Shown piece after piece: positions 1-5,699 of a stretch of 6,688 nucleotides of DNA. Origin of the DNA: an uncultured Clostridia bacterium (GTDB lineage: Bacteria > Bacillota > Clostridia > Christensenellales > Aristaeellaceae); NCBI GenBank assembly GCA_947600345.1, contig CANQGC010000162.1:1-6688 (forward strand). Direction: 5' to 3'. The stretch's first letter is position 1, and every line of letters starts with the position of its first letter. The translations under genes were made by a program, and so were the position numbers. Under the pieces are notes generated by a model. It made no database searches and was not told the origin of the DNA. It was given only the letters and a program-made list of their open reading frames with translations.

Positions 1-45
1 GCAGGCGGCGGACTCGCCCTCGTTTCCGAACGCCCGGCGATTCAT
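1..45 (-). CDS. yraN: YraN family (UPF0102) nuclease-like protein, N-terminal fragment
   Basis: Only the first 15 codons are in the window, reading MNRRAFGNEGESAAC, and the gene continues past the left edge. The ATG overlaps the rnhB stop in an ATGA arrangement, which implies translational coupling. The short peptide fits the start of YraN/UPF0102 proteins, which usually open with a G-x-x-G-E-x-x-A pattern just before the first long helix of a restriction-endonuclease-like fold. Position supports the call, since yraN commonly follows rnhB in Bacillota and many other bacteria. YraN is thought to be a nuclease or Holliday-junction-associated protein, but its role is poorly settled. The catalytic residues lie outside the window, so the identification rests on 15 residues plus gene order. 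Confidence 0.68.
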   Translation of the reverse strand, partial: MNRRAFGNEGESAAC

Positions 46-692
46 CCGTCCACCTCCACGAAGTGGCCAATGAAGCTCCTCCGGTGCTCCGGGCAGGGGC
101 CGTACTTCTTCAGCGCCGCGATGTGCTCCGCCGTGCCGTAGCCCTTGTTGCGCGCGAAGCCGTACATCGGGTACTTCGCGTCCAGCTCCACCATGTAGCG
201 GTCCCGCGTGACCTTCGCCACGATGGATGCCGCGCCGATCATGTAGCTCAAGGCATCGCCGTGCACGATGGGGCGTACCTCGCCGGGCAGGTGCAACCCC
301 TGCACCGCGTCGATCAGGAACAAGCCGCGAAACTCCGCGCCGCAGGTCTCCATGGCTCGCTTCGTGGCGTTCAGTATGTTGATCTCGTCGATGACCTCCG
401 GCCCGACGAAGCAGGTGCGGCAATAGTCGGCGGCGGCGACCAACTGCTCGTAGATCGCCTCGCGCCGCTTCTCGCTGAGCTTCTTGGAGTCGTCCACGCC
501 CAGCACGAGCCGGTCCCGCGGAATCGACACGCACGCCGTGACCACCGGCCCCGCCAGCGGCCCCCGGCCCACCTCGTCAATCCCGGCGATGGAAGGCGCG
601 CCCTGCGCCCAGAGCTCCCGCTCGATCTGCGTGAGCCGCTCCAGCTTCTCCTCCGGCGTCTCGCGCCTGCGCTTTGGCTTCTGTTCGGACAT
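42..692 (-). CDS. rnhB: Ribonuclease HII
   Basis: RNase HII cuts the RNA strand of RNA-DNA hybrids and starts removal of single ribonucleotides misincorporated into DNA. It is cytoplasmic and needs Mg or Mn ions. The 216-residue product has the signature GIDEVGRGPLAGPVV at about 37-51 with the first two acidic catalytic residues D39 and E40. The third is D128 in LFLID, and the fourth is D146 in the GD that precedes AASIVAKVTRDR (154-165). The NKGYGTAEH motif (182-190) contains the conserved tyrosine Y185 that recognises the RNA-DNA junction in this family. An N-terminal helical, charged extension of about 30 residues precedes the core, as in other Bacillota RnhB. The ATG start is fixed by an AGGAGG at 698-703, five bases upstream, which overlaps the rbgA stop. 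The TGA stop overlaps the yraN start. All family motifs are intact. Confidence 0.97.
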   Translation of the reverse strand: MSEQKPKRRRETPEEKLERLTQIERELWAQGAPSIAGIDEVGRGPLAGPVVTACVSIPRDRLVLGVDDSKKLSEKRREAIYEQLVAAADYCRTCFVGPEVIDEINILNATKRAMETCGAEFRGLFLIDAVQGLHLPGEVRPIVHGDALSYMIGAASIVAKVTRDRYMVELDAKYPMYGFARNKGYGTAEHIAALKKYGPCPEHRRSFIGHFVEVDG

Positions 693-701
693 GATGCCCT
701 C

Positions 702-1553
702 CTACTTGTCCAGCGGCTGAATCGTGATGCGCCCCACCTTGCCCGCGCGGAACTCGTCCAGGATCAGCGCGGCGGCGCGGTCGGTGTCCGGCCGCCCGCC
801 GGAGATCAGCCACCCGCGCCCCTTGCAGGCGGCCTCCACCGCGAGCTGGGGGTCGGCCAAAGACTCGTCCGTGGCCAGCTTGAACCGCGCCGTCACGGCC
901 TCGGGCTTCAGCGCCAGCAGGTGCAGCATCAGCTGCCCGGCCAGCTCCTCGGTGTCCATGATCTGGTCGCGGATGGAGCCCAGATAGGCCAGCAGCCGCG
1001 CGCCGTCCTGGTCGTCCATCCGGGGCGGCAGCATGCCGGGGGTGTCCAGCAGTTCCAGGTACGGCCCGATCTTGACCCACTGGTTCGACCGGGTCACGCC
1101 CGGCCGGTCCGAAGCCTTCGCGATGCCCGAGCCGTGCAGGCGGTTGATGAAGGTGGACTTGCCCACGTTCGGGATGCCGATCACCATCAGCCGCACGGTC
1201 TTCTTCACGCCCCGCGCGGCGGCGCGCTCCACGGCGGGCCTCGTCGCCGCCTCGATGCGGGCGAGCACGTCCTTGGTCTTGCCCCCGTTGGAGTTGAAGC
1301 GCAGCGCGGTCAGCCCGTTGCGGCGGTAGTACTCCAGCCAGCGGGCGGTCTCTTGATCGTCGGCCAGGTCGGCCTTGTTGAGGATCAGTATGCGGGCCTT
1401 GCCGCGCGTCAGGTGAGCCAGGTCGGGATTCCGCGTGGCCCGCGGCGCGCGCGCGTCGCACAGCTCCACCACCGCGTCCACGGCGCGCAGCTGCTCCTGC
1501 AGCAATCTCCTCGACTTGGCCATGTGGCCGGGATACCAGTTGATCTGCGGCAT
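702..1553 (-). CDS. rbgA: Ribosome biogenesis GTPase RbgA (YlqF)
   Basis: This is a circularly permuted GTPase that acts in late assembly of the 50S ribosomal subunit. The product is 283 residues, close to the 282 of B. subtilis RbgA. The G motifs come in permuted order: G4 NKAD at 59-62, G5 around N87-S88, G1 GIPNVGKST at 126-134, G2 at T154 in PGVTRS, and G3 DTPG at 170-173. The N-terminus has the family hallmark WYPGHMAKS (6-14). H10 corresponds to the histidine (H9 in B. subtilis) reported as needed for GTP hydrolysis. A helical C-terminal domain (about 180-283) binds the ribosome in this family. The ATG is chosen because AGGAG at 1561-1565 lies seven bases upstream and the conserved N-terminus begins there; the reading frame stays open further upstream but is not gene-like. 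The stop is TAG, nine bases before the rnhB ATG. A hairpin terminator separates it from rplS. Confidence 0.96.
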   Translation of the reverse strand: MPQINWYPGHMAKSRRLLQEQLRAVDAVVELCDARAPRATRNPDLAHLTRGKARILILNKADLADDQETARWLEYYRRNGLTALRFNSNGGKTKDVLARIEAATRPAVERAAARGVKKTVRLMVIGIPNVGKSTFINRLHGSGIAKASDRPGVTRSNQWVKIGPYLELLDTPGMLPPRMDDQDGARLLAYLGSIRDQIMDTEELAGQLMLHLLALKPEAVTARFKLATDESLADPQLAVEAACKGRGWLISGGRPDTDRAAALILDEFRAGKVGRITIQPLDK

Positions 1554-1579
1554 GAAGTCTCTCCTAAAAGTCTGGGTAG

Positions 1580-1614
1580 AAAAAACGAGAGCCGCCGAGA
1601 AGCGGTTCTCGTTT
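1580..1614 (-). terminator. Intrinsic terminator or attenuator between rplS and rbgA
   Basis: On the minus strand the arm AAACGAGA (1607-1614) pairs with TCTCGTTT (1583-1590), giving 8 base pairs. One mismatch follows, then an inner CCGC/GCGG stem of 4 base pairs closed by a six-base loop. The 3' arm runs into six consecutive T bases (1580-1585). The hairpin begins about a dozen bases after the rplS stop. I see no promoter in the remaining 26 bases before rbgA, so expression of rbgA, rnhB and yraN probably depends on incomplete termination here. Stability was judged by eye only. Confidence 0.8.
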
Positions 1615-1626
1615 CGGTCAGTGCGA

Positions 1627-1971
1627 TCAGGTGCGCTCCTTGACCTTGGCGGCCTTGCCGCTGCGGTTGCGCAGATAGTACAGCTTCGCGCGGCGGACCT
1701 TGCCTCGACGCACAACCGTGATGCTGTCCACGCGGGGGCTGTGCAGCGGGAACGTGCGCTCGACGCCGACGCCGTAGGAAGTGCGGCGGACGGTGAACGT
1801 CTCGCGGACGGAGCCGTTGCGGCGGGCGATGACCACGCCCTCAAACGCCTGCAGGCGCTCGCGGGAACCTTCGACGACCTTCACCTGCACGCGCACGGTG
1901 TCGCCGATGGCAAACTGCGGGATGTCATGCTTGAGCTGGGCGCTCTCGATGGAACGGATGATCTCGTTCAT
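1627..1971 (-). CDS. rplS: 50S ribosomal protein L19
   Basis: L19 is a structural protein of the large subunit and sits at the 30S-50S interface. The 114-residue product matches the usual length of about 115. Visible family features are the N-terminal helix, FAIGDTVRV (20-28), FEGVVIAR (43-50), the long conserved strand region RTSYGVGVERTFPLHSP (63-79), and KLYYLR (96-101) followed by the basic tail. The ATG has AGGAGG at 1981-1986, nine bases upstream. The gene has its own strong promoter and a structured leader, and it is followed closely by a hairpin terminator. In most bacteria rplS follows trmD directly. Here the two are separated by the transporter and the secreted protein, which would explain the need for a dedicated promoter. 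Confidence 0.98.
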   Translation of the reverse strand: MNEIIRSIESAQLKHDIPQFAIGDTVRVQVKVVEGSRERLQAFEGVVIARRNGSVRETFTVRRTSYGVGVERTFPLHSPRVDSITVVRRGKVRRAKLYYLRNRSGKAAKVKERT

Positions 1972-2059
1972 TGCGGATTTCCTCCTTCCTCACCAGGACG
2001 TTCATAACCTCAAGATTTCCGAGAAACCCGTGCCAGGCAGAGGACCGTCCGTTATCACA
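1972..2059 (-). promoter_or_regulatory. Structured 5' leader of rplS, candidate L19 autoregulatory leader
   Basis: The transcript from the promoter at 2066-2094 should start near 2059, giving a leader of about 88 nt. It can form several helices. A local hairpin pairs GGTTTC (2023-2028) with GAAATC (2014-2019) around a three-base loop. CCTC (2040-2043) can pair with GAGG (2008-2011). ATAAC (2051-2055) can pair with GTTAT (2004-2008), and GGACG (2046-2050) with CGTCC (1996-2000); these last two cross, so they would be a pseudoknot or alternatives. Rfam describes an L19 leader family upstream of rplS in Bacillota. I could not run the model, so membership is an inference from position and pairing. 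Confidence 0.5.
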
Positions 2060-2065
2060 ACGACC

Positions 2066-2094
2066 ATTATAACAGAAATCGGCGCGGGAGGCAA
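2066..2094 (-). promoter_or_regulatory. Sigma-A type promoter for rplS
   Basis: The minus strand has TTGCCT (2089-2094) as the -35 box, a 17-base spacer and a perfect TATAAT (2066-2071) as the -10 box. The -10 is preceded by TG one base away, an extended -10. The promoter lies in the 155-base gap after the secreted-protein gene and fires toward rplS. I found no terminator hairpin in the gap upstream of it. Confidence 0.85.
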
Positions 2095-2126
2095 GCCTAG
2101 ATTGTGTTAAATCGGGGGAAGGGGCG

Positions 2127-3926
2127 TCACTCCGCGACGGCGGATTCGGAATAGAGCGCATGCTGGGTGGCGTCGTCCGCGACGCCGGTGACGTCCAAAC
2201 CGTTGGCCTGCTGGAACGCTTGTACCGCCGCCTCGGACTTCCTACCAAAGTCCCCGTCCGCCGCGCCGTCCAGATACCCCAACTCGATCAGGCGCAGCTG
2301 CAGCGCCTTGACCGCATCGCCCTTGTCGCCGCGCTGAAGGGTGGGGTAGGGGACAGGAGTTGCGGTGGGAGACGGCTCGATCGGCTTCGCCACGATGCCG
2401 CGTGGCATTTGAATGCCGGTCCAATCAGAGACTTTGCACTGACCAGTGCTATTCCAACCGATCGCCTCGACTGTGCCATCGGTTTTTAGACCGAGCGTAT
2501 GCGATTCACCCACTGCAATGGCGACAATGTCCGTCCAATCGGAAACGTCGCATTGATTACTGCTATTGGAACCGGTGGCTGCGACCGTGCCGTCAGATTT
2601 CAGTCCTACCGTGTGATAATATCCTGCTTTGATAGCAGTAATGCCCGTCCAGTCGGAGACTTCACATTGGTCGAAGTCGTAGTCTCCGATTGCCACAACC
2701 GTACCGTCTGATTTCAAGCCTACGGTATGCCATCCCCCTGCCGCGATGGCGACAATATCCGTCCAGTCCGAGACGTCGCACTGGCCGTTTTCATTGGAGC
2801 CGCATGCTATGACCGTGCCATCGGATTTTAATCCTACGGTGTGGAGATCCCCTGCCGCAATGTTTACGATGTTCAACCAGCCGGAAACGTCACATTGGCC
2901 CCAATCATTTGAACCGCTTGCCACGACCGTTCCGTCGGATTTCAGGCCCACGGTGTGATCTCCTAACGAACAACCACCTGCCGCGACAGCGACGATGTCC
3001 GACCATCCGGATACGTCGCATTGGCCATATTCGTTATTGCCTGCCGCCACGACCGTGCCGTCGGACATTAGTCCAACGGTATTCTTATCCCTGGCGGCAA
3101 CAGCGATGATATTCGACCATCCGGATACGTCGCATTGGCCATCGGTATTCTTGCCGACCGCAACGACCGTGCCGTCAGATTCCAGGCCAACGGTGTGATA
3201 CTGTCCCGCCGCGATTGTAGCATTTCGGTCGATGATTTGATCCCAAAGCTTGAAACTGCGCTCCGCCGCGTCCGCATAATCTTCCGCGCTTCCAAAGCAC
3301 ATGGCGGCGCTCACCAAGTCTTCCTCCGCCAGGAACGCTTCGGCTTTCTGATACTTCATTTCTTGACATTTTAGCTTCCACTCTTCGCTTTCCTTGTAGT
3401 CGCCCAAGCGGATGAAGATCTTTGCCGCAGCGATATAATCGCTGGATTCGTAAAGCGCGACTGCCTGCCGGTAATCTCGTTCATTGTAGGGCTCCTCTGC
3501 GTGCTGTGCCGCGTCGCTGTAACTTCCCGCTGCGATGAAGGCGTCATGCGCGCCGTCGTAGTCTCCCTCGGCCAGCAGCACTTCGGCCTCGGCGTACTTC
3601 ATCTCCTGGTATTTGGGCAGCCATTCGGCGCTGTCCTTGTAGTCGCCCAGCTCGGCGAAGAGCGCCAGCGCTGCTTCGTAGTCGCCGGAGTTGTACATTT
3701 CCACTGCCTGCTTGTAATCTTGCTCGTGGAAGCACTCAGTCAACGTAGCGATTGCTTCACCAAAACCACTGGTATCTGCAATGGTGAAGAGGTAGTTCGT
3801 GGAAGGGCTGTCCGCCTTCTCAATGTAGAAGCTGAGTGACGCATTGCTGTTCAGCGCGTCCAGAATGCTTAGTACGTTACTTGTATCAAAGATAATGCGA
3901 TCGAAGCCAGACGGCATGTAGCCCAA
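2127..3926 (-). CDS. RCC1-repeat protein with TPR-like repeats and peptidoglycan-binding domain (part downstream of the TAG)
   Basis: This 599-codon open stretch begins at a TTG (3926), but the first ATG is three codons later, and neither has a convincing ribosome binding site. I therefore regard it as the continuation of the upstream gene, not an independent one. Residues 1-60 complete the N-terminal domain. Residues 68-148 and 149-229 are two 81-residue TPR-like units, each with a QAVxxY helix, a LGDYK turn and a QEMKY segment. Residues 235-504 hold seven RCC1-type repeats with the core HTVGLKSDGTV. Residues about 511-528 form a Pro/Thr-rich linker. Residues 530-591 match a PG_binding_1 domain (LQRGDKGDAVKALQLRL, LGYLDG, DGDFGRKSEAAVQAFQ), which should attach the protein to the cell wall. 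RCC1 propellers bind protein partners in known cases, but no partner is visible here. The stop is TGA. Confidence 0.8.
   Translation of the reverse strand: MGYMPSGFDRIIFDTSNVLSILDALNSNASLSFYIEKADSPSTNYLFTIADTSGFGEAIATLTECFHEQDYKQAVEMYNSGDYEAALALFAELGDYKDSAEWLPKYQEMKYAEAEVLLAEGDYDGAHDAFIAAGSYSDAAQHAEEPYNERDYRQAVALYESSDYIAAAKIFIRLGDYKESEEWKLKCQEMKYQKAEAFLAEEDLVSAAMCFGSAEDYADAAERSFKLWDQIIDRNATIAAGQYHTVGLESDGTVVAVGKNTDGQCDVSGWSNIIAVAARDKNTVGLMSDGTVVAAGNNEYGQCDVSGWSDIVAVAAGGCSLGDHTVGLKSDGTVVASGSNDWGQCDVSGWLNIVNIAAGDLHTVGLKSDGTVIACGSNENGQCDVSDWTDIVAIAAGGWHTVGLKSDGTVVAIGDYDFDQCEVSDWTGITAIKAGYYHTVGLKSDGTVAATGSNSSNQCDVSDWTDIVAIAVGESHTLGLKTDGTVEAIGWNSTGQCKVSDWTGIQMPRGIVAKPIEPSPTATPVPYPTLQRGDKGDAVKALQLRLIELGYLDGAADGDFGRKSEAAVQAFQQANGLDVTGVADDATQHALYSESAVAE
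2415..3224 (-). repeat. Seven tandem RCC1-type repeats (114 nt unit, one of 126 nt)
   Basis: Seven coding repeats lie head to tail, six of 38 residues and one (the third) of 42, together exactly 810 bases. Each has the core TVGLxSDGTV (TLGLKTDGTV in the seventh) and a conserved QC-x-VS-x-W block near its end. Seven is the blade number of the classical RCC1 beta-propeller, so the array can close a full ring. The first three repeats carry SGW and the last four SDW, which suggests block duplication. The third has a four-residue insertion (CSLG) before HTVGL. Confidence 0.92.
3240..3725 (-). repeat. Tandem duplication of an 81-residue TPR-like unit (2 x 243 nt)
   Basis: Unit one (3483-3725) begins EQDYKQAVEMYNSGDYEAAL and unit two (3240-3482) begins ERDYRQAVALYESSDYIAAA. 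They align over 81 residues without gaps, sharing LGDYK, the E-W pair, QEMKY and the final DAA segment. Each unit looks like two helix-turn-helix pairs. The second unit has drifted, for example EEDLVSAA where the first has EGDYDGAH. This is a protein-level duplication inside the secreted protein, not a mobile element. Confidence 0.85.
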
Positions 3927-3974
3927 GAAGCTTGTCTTTTGCCGCGCGTCGTCCAGGAGCGTGACATTGTATTT

Positions 3975-4271
3975 CTACATCGACGAGTAGCTGTTCTTCA
4001 CCCGGCTGCTGCCGTACTCGTCGAGCATGATGGCCAAGCCGTCTTCGTCCACGAGGATGCTCACGAGCAGATCGCTGTCCGTGGTCGCGCTGTTGGAGAA
4101 GATGCCGATGATGGGCTCCGCGTTCGTGACGTAGGGCTCGTCTGTCGGCAGACGGAATTCGTCCACGTAGTAGTCCAGCACCCAGGCCGAACTGCTCGCT
4201 TCCTCGGCGCAGCAGCTCGCGCCCAGCACCAGCGCTAACGCGGCGCAAAGAGCGGCAATCCATCGCTTCAT
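3975..4271 (-). CDS. N-terminal part of the secreted RCC1 protein, ending at the TAG
   Basis: This 98-residue frame starts at an ATG with AAGGAGG (4279-4285) seven bases upstream. It begins with a signal peptide: K2 and R3, a hydrophobic stretch about 4-18, then GASCCAEE. Signal peptidase I cleavage after A22 is the more likely reading, because the residue three before C20 is G and does not fit a normal lipobox. The mature part starts WVLDYYVDEFRLPTDEPYV and contains FSNSATTDSDLLVSILVDED. I recognise it as the first half of an N-terminal domain found in clostridial secreted proteins, of unknown function. As a free product it would be a truncated half-domain of about 76 residues and is unlikely to fold. 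It has its own promoter just upstream. Confidence 0.75.
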   Translation of the reverse strand: MKRWIAALCAALALVLGASCCAEEASSSAWVLDYYVDEFRLPTDEPYVTNAEPIIGIFSNSATTDSDLLVSILVDEDGLAIMLDEYGSSRVKNSYSSM

Positions 4272-4305
4272 GTTACAGCCTCCTTGAAAGTATTTTCCAA
4301 CTCAC

Positions 4306-4334
4306 ATTATAACAAACCTCGCCCCTCAATTCAA
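4306..4334 (-). promoter_or_regulatory. Sigma-A type promoter for the secreted-protein gene
   Basis: The minus strand has TTGAAT (4329-4334) as the -35 box, a 17-base spacer and a perfect TATAAT (4306-4311), again with TG one base before the -10. The -35 box is made of the last two sense codons of the transporter gene (TTG AAT) immediately before its TGA. The start site should be near 4299, giving a short leader of about 28 nt with a good ribosome binding site. I saw no terminator hairpin between the transporter and this promoter, so read-through from upstream is also possible. Confidence 0.82.
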
Positions 4335-5699
4335 GCGCCGCACGGCCTCCGCGCTCGTTTCCGCGCCGATCCTCCGCCAGAACGGCACGAACAGCGCAAG
4401 AGCCACGAGCATGGCGCAGGTGTCGGCCATGGGGGTAGCCCAGGCGGTGCCGTTGACGCCGAGCAGGGCGTTCATCAGGAACATGAAGGGCACGTCCAGC
4501 CCGCCCTTGCGCAGCATCGATAGGATCAGCGGCTGAACCTTCCGGCCCACGGACTGGAAGATCGTGATGATGACCATCGTGACCGCCGTGAACGGGCCGG
4601 TCAGGCAGATGATGCGCTGGAACATGCCGCCCAGCCGCACCGTCTCCGCATCGTCGATGAACGAGCGCACGATGGGCCCGGCGCAGGTGAACAGCAGGAT
4701 CGCGCCCAGCGTCGTCACCGCCAGGCTCAGCAGCAGCGTCATCTTGATGGCGGCGCGCATCCGGGGGAAGTTCCTCGCCGAGTAGTTGAAGCCGATCAGC
4801 GGCAGCACGCCCTGGGACAGGCCGTTGGCGATGGCGAAAGCCAGCATGTCGATCTTCTTCGCGATGCCGATGCCCGCCACGGCGGCGTTGCTGTAGGAGA
4901 CCATCAGCTTGTTCATCATCACATTGGAGAACACCGCCAGCAGGTTCATCGCGCAGCTCGGCAGCCCGACCAGCAGCACCTCCTTCGGAATGCCGCCGCG
5001 CAGGCTGTAGTGGCGGGGGTTCAGGGACAGGTTGAAGTTTCCGCGCAGGATCAGAACGATAAAATACAGCGTGGCGATCAGGTTCGAGAGCATCGTGGCG
5101 ATGGCCGCGCCCTCGATCTGCAGGCCCAGCGGGAAGATGAACAGCGGGTCGAGAAAGATGTTCAGCACGCCGCCCAGCGCCACGCCGAAGCTCGCCTGGG
5201 CCGAGTAGCCCTCCGCGCGGACCAGGTGCGCCAGCGTCGCGTTGAGCACCGTGGGAATCGCGCCGACCGTGACCGTCCAGAACAGGTACTTGGAGCAGAA
5301 GGCGTAGGTGCCCTCGTTCGCGCCCACGGCCGGGAGTATTCTCGATCGGAACAGCGCGATGAAGAGGCCGTAGCAAAGCGCCAGGCCCGCCGCCGACCAC
5401 AGGCTGAACGCCGCCGCGTTCCGGGCGCGCTGCTTGTCGTCCACGCCCAGGCTGCGGGAGATCAGGCTCGCGCCGCCGATGCCGAAGAGGTTCGCCATGC
5501 CCGTGGTCAGCAGAAACAGCGGCAGCGACAGCGATGCCGCCGCCACCTGGTTTGGGTCGCCCAGTTGGCCGATGAAGAAGGTGTCGGCCATGTTGTAGAC
5601 CACGGTGATCAGCTGGCTGATGATCGTGGGGATCACGAGAGAAAGCACCGCCCGTGGCACGGGGGTGCGGGTGAATAGCTCGGTATTGTCGGTCTTCAA
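4326..5699 (-). CDS. MATE-family multidrug/metabolite efflux transporter
   Basis: The 457-residue product has the length and 12-helix pattern of MATE transporters, which expel organic cations, drugs or metabolites across the cytoplasmic membrane using a Na or H gradient. The N-terminal lobe opens with the typical LVIPTIISQLITVVYNMADT (21-40) followed by FFIGQLGD, then the loop GASLISRSLGVDD (76-88). It continues through LNIFLDPLFIF (179-189) at the end of the lobe. The second lobe starts about 240 with LVGLPSCAMNLLAVFSNV and has GIGIAKKIDMLAFAIANGLS and GFNYSARNF. The start is TTG at 5699, since GAGG (5710-5713) lies ten bases upstream and its A-less overlap TTGA with the trmD stop implies coupled translation; the first in-frame ATG is inside helix 1. 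The open frame extends further upstream but there overlaps trmD and is not gene-like. Substrate cannot be told from sequence. Confidence 0.93.
   Translation of the reverse strand: MKTDNTELFTRTPVPRAVLSLVIPTIISQLITVVYNMADTFFIGQLGDPNQVAAASLSLPLFLLTTGMANLFGIGGASLISRSLGVDDKQRARNAAAFSLWSAAGLALCYGLFIALFRSRILPAVGANEGTYAFCSKYLFWTVTVGAIPTVLNATLAHLVRAEGYSAQASFGVALGGVLNIFLDPLFIFPLGLQIEGAAIATMLSNLIATLYFIVLILRGNFNLSLNPRHYSLRGGIPKEVLLVGLPSCAMNLLAVFSNVMMNKLMVSYSNAAVAGIGIAKKIDMLAFAIANGLSQGVLPLIGFNYSARNFPRMRAAIKMTLLLSLAVTTLGAILLFTCAGPIVRSFIDDAETVRLGGMFQRIICLTGPFTAVTMVIITIFQSVGRKVQPLILSMLRKGGLDVPFMFLMNALLGVNGTAWATPMADTCAMLVALALFVPFWRRIGAETSAEAVRRLN

Larger units (their letters stand above)
2127..4271 (-). pseudogene. 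Secreted TPR-like / RCC1 propeller / peptidoglycan-binding protein gene interrupted by an in-frame TAG
   Basis: The whole stretch is one frame of 714 codons apart from TAG at codon 99 (3975-3977). In full-length numbering the order is: signal peptide (about 1-22), an N-terminal domain (about 23-175) that spans the TAG, two TPR-like 81-residue repeats (183-344), seven RCC1 repeats (350-619), a Pro/Thr-rich linker (about 620-644) and a peptidoglycan-binding domain (about 645-706). The N-terminal domain makes sense only if both sides of the TAG are joined, since VKNSYSSM flows into KYNVTLLDD and on to the conserved-looking FYIEKADSPSTNYLFTI. The promoter and ribosome binding site upstream look healthy and the downstream frame has no other lesion, so any mutation is recent, or the TAG is read through, or it is a sequence error. 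The gene is an accessory insertion between trmD and rplS and is less GC-rich than its neighbours. Confidence 0.75.

Noticed and set aside
63..1643. 526-codon open frame on the plus strand, opposite rnhB and rbgA
   Set aside because: It is antisense to two genes with all family motifs, its translation is Arg/Ala/Val/His-rich with no recognisable domain, and long antisense frames are expected in high-GC coding DNA.
2095..2126. Terminator after the secreted-protein gene
   Set aside because: No hairpin with a T-tract is visible. The stretch holds only a short C-rich run and an AT-rich segment ahead of the rplS promoter.
2415..3224. Regular repeats suggestive of a CRISPR array or satellite
   Set aside because: The 114-base period has no constant-repeat/unique-spacer pattern, keeps the reading frame and encodes RCC1 blades.
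3900..3926. Independent start (TTG 3926 or ATG 3917) for the RCC1 part
   Set aside because: There is no ribosome binding site upstream and no signal peptide at the new N-terminus, and the start would cut through the N-terminal domain.
3975..3977. Pyrrolysine or general TAG reassignment
   Set aside because: rbgA uses TAG as a normal stop with an overlapping ribosome binding site, no TAG interrupts the other genes, and no pyl gene is in the window. It is kept only as an alternative explanation.
4190..4215. Lipoprotein signal (lipobox) at the two cysteines of the secreted protein
   Set aside because: The residues before C20 are G-A-S, lacking the hydrophobic residue expected at -3. Cleavage by signal peptidase I after A22 fits better.
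4273..5400. 375-codon minus-strand open frame inside the transporter
   Set aside because: It is an alternate frame of the MATE gene, rich in Arg, Gly and Pro, without membrane segments or domains.
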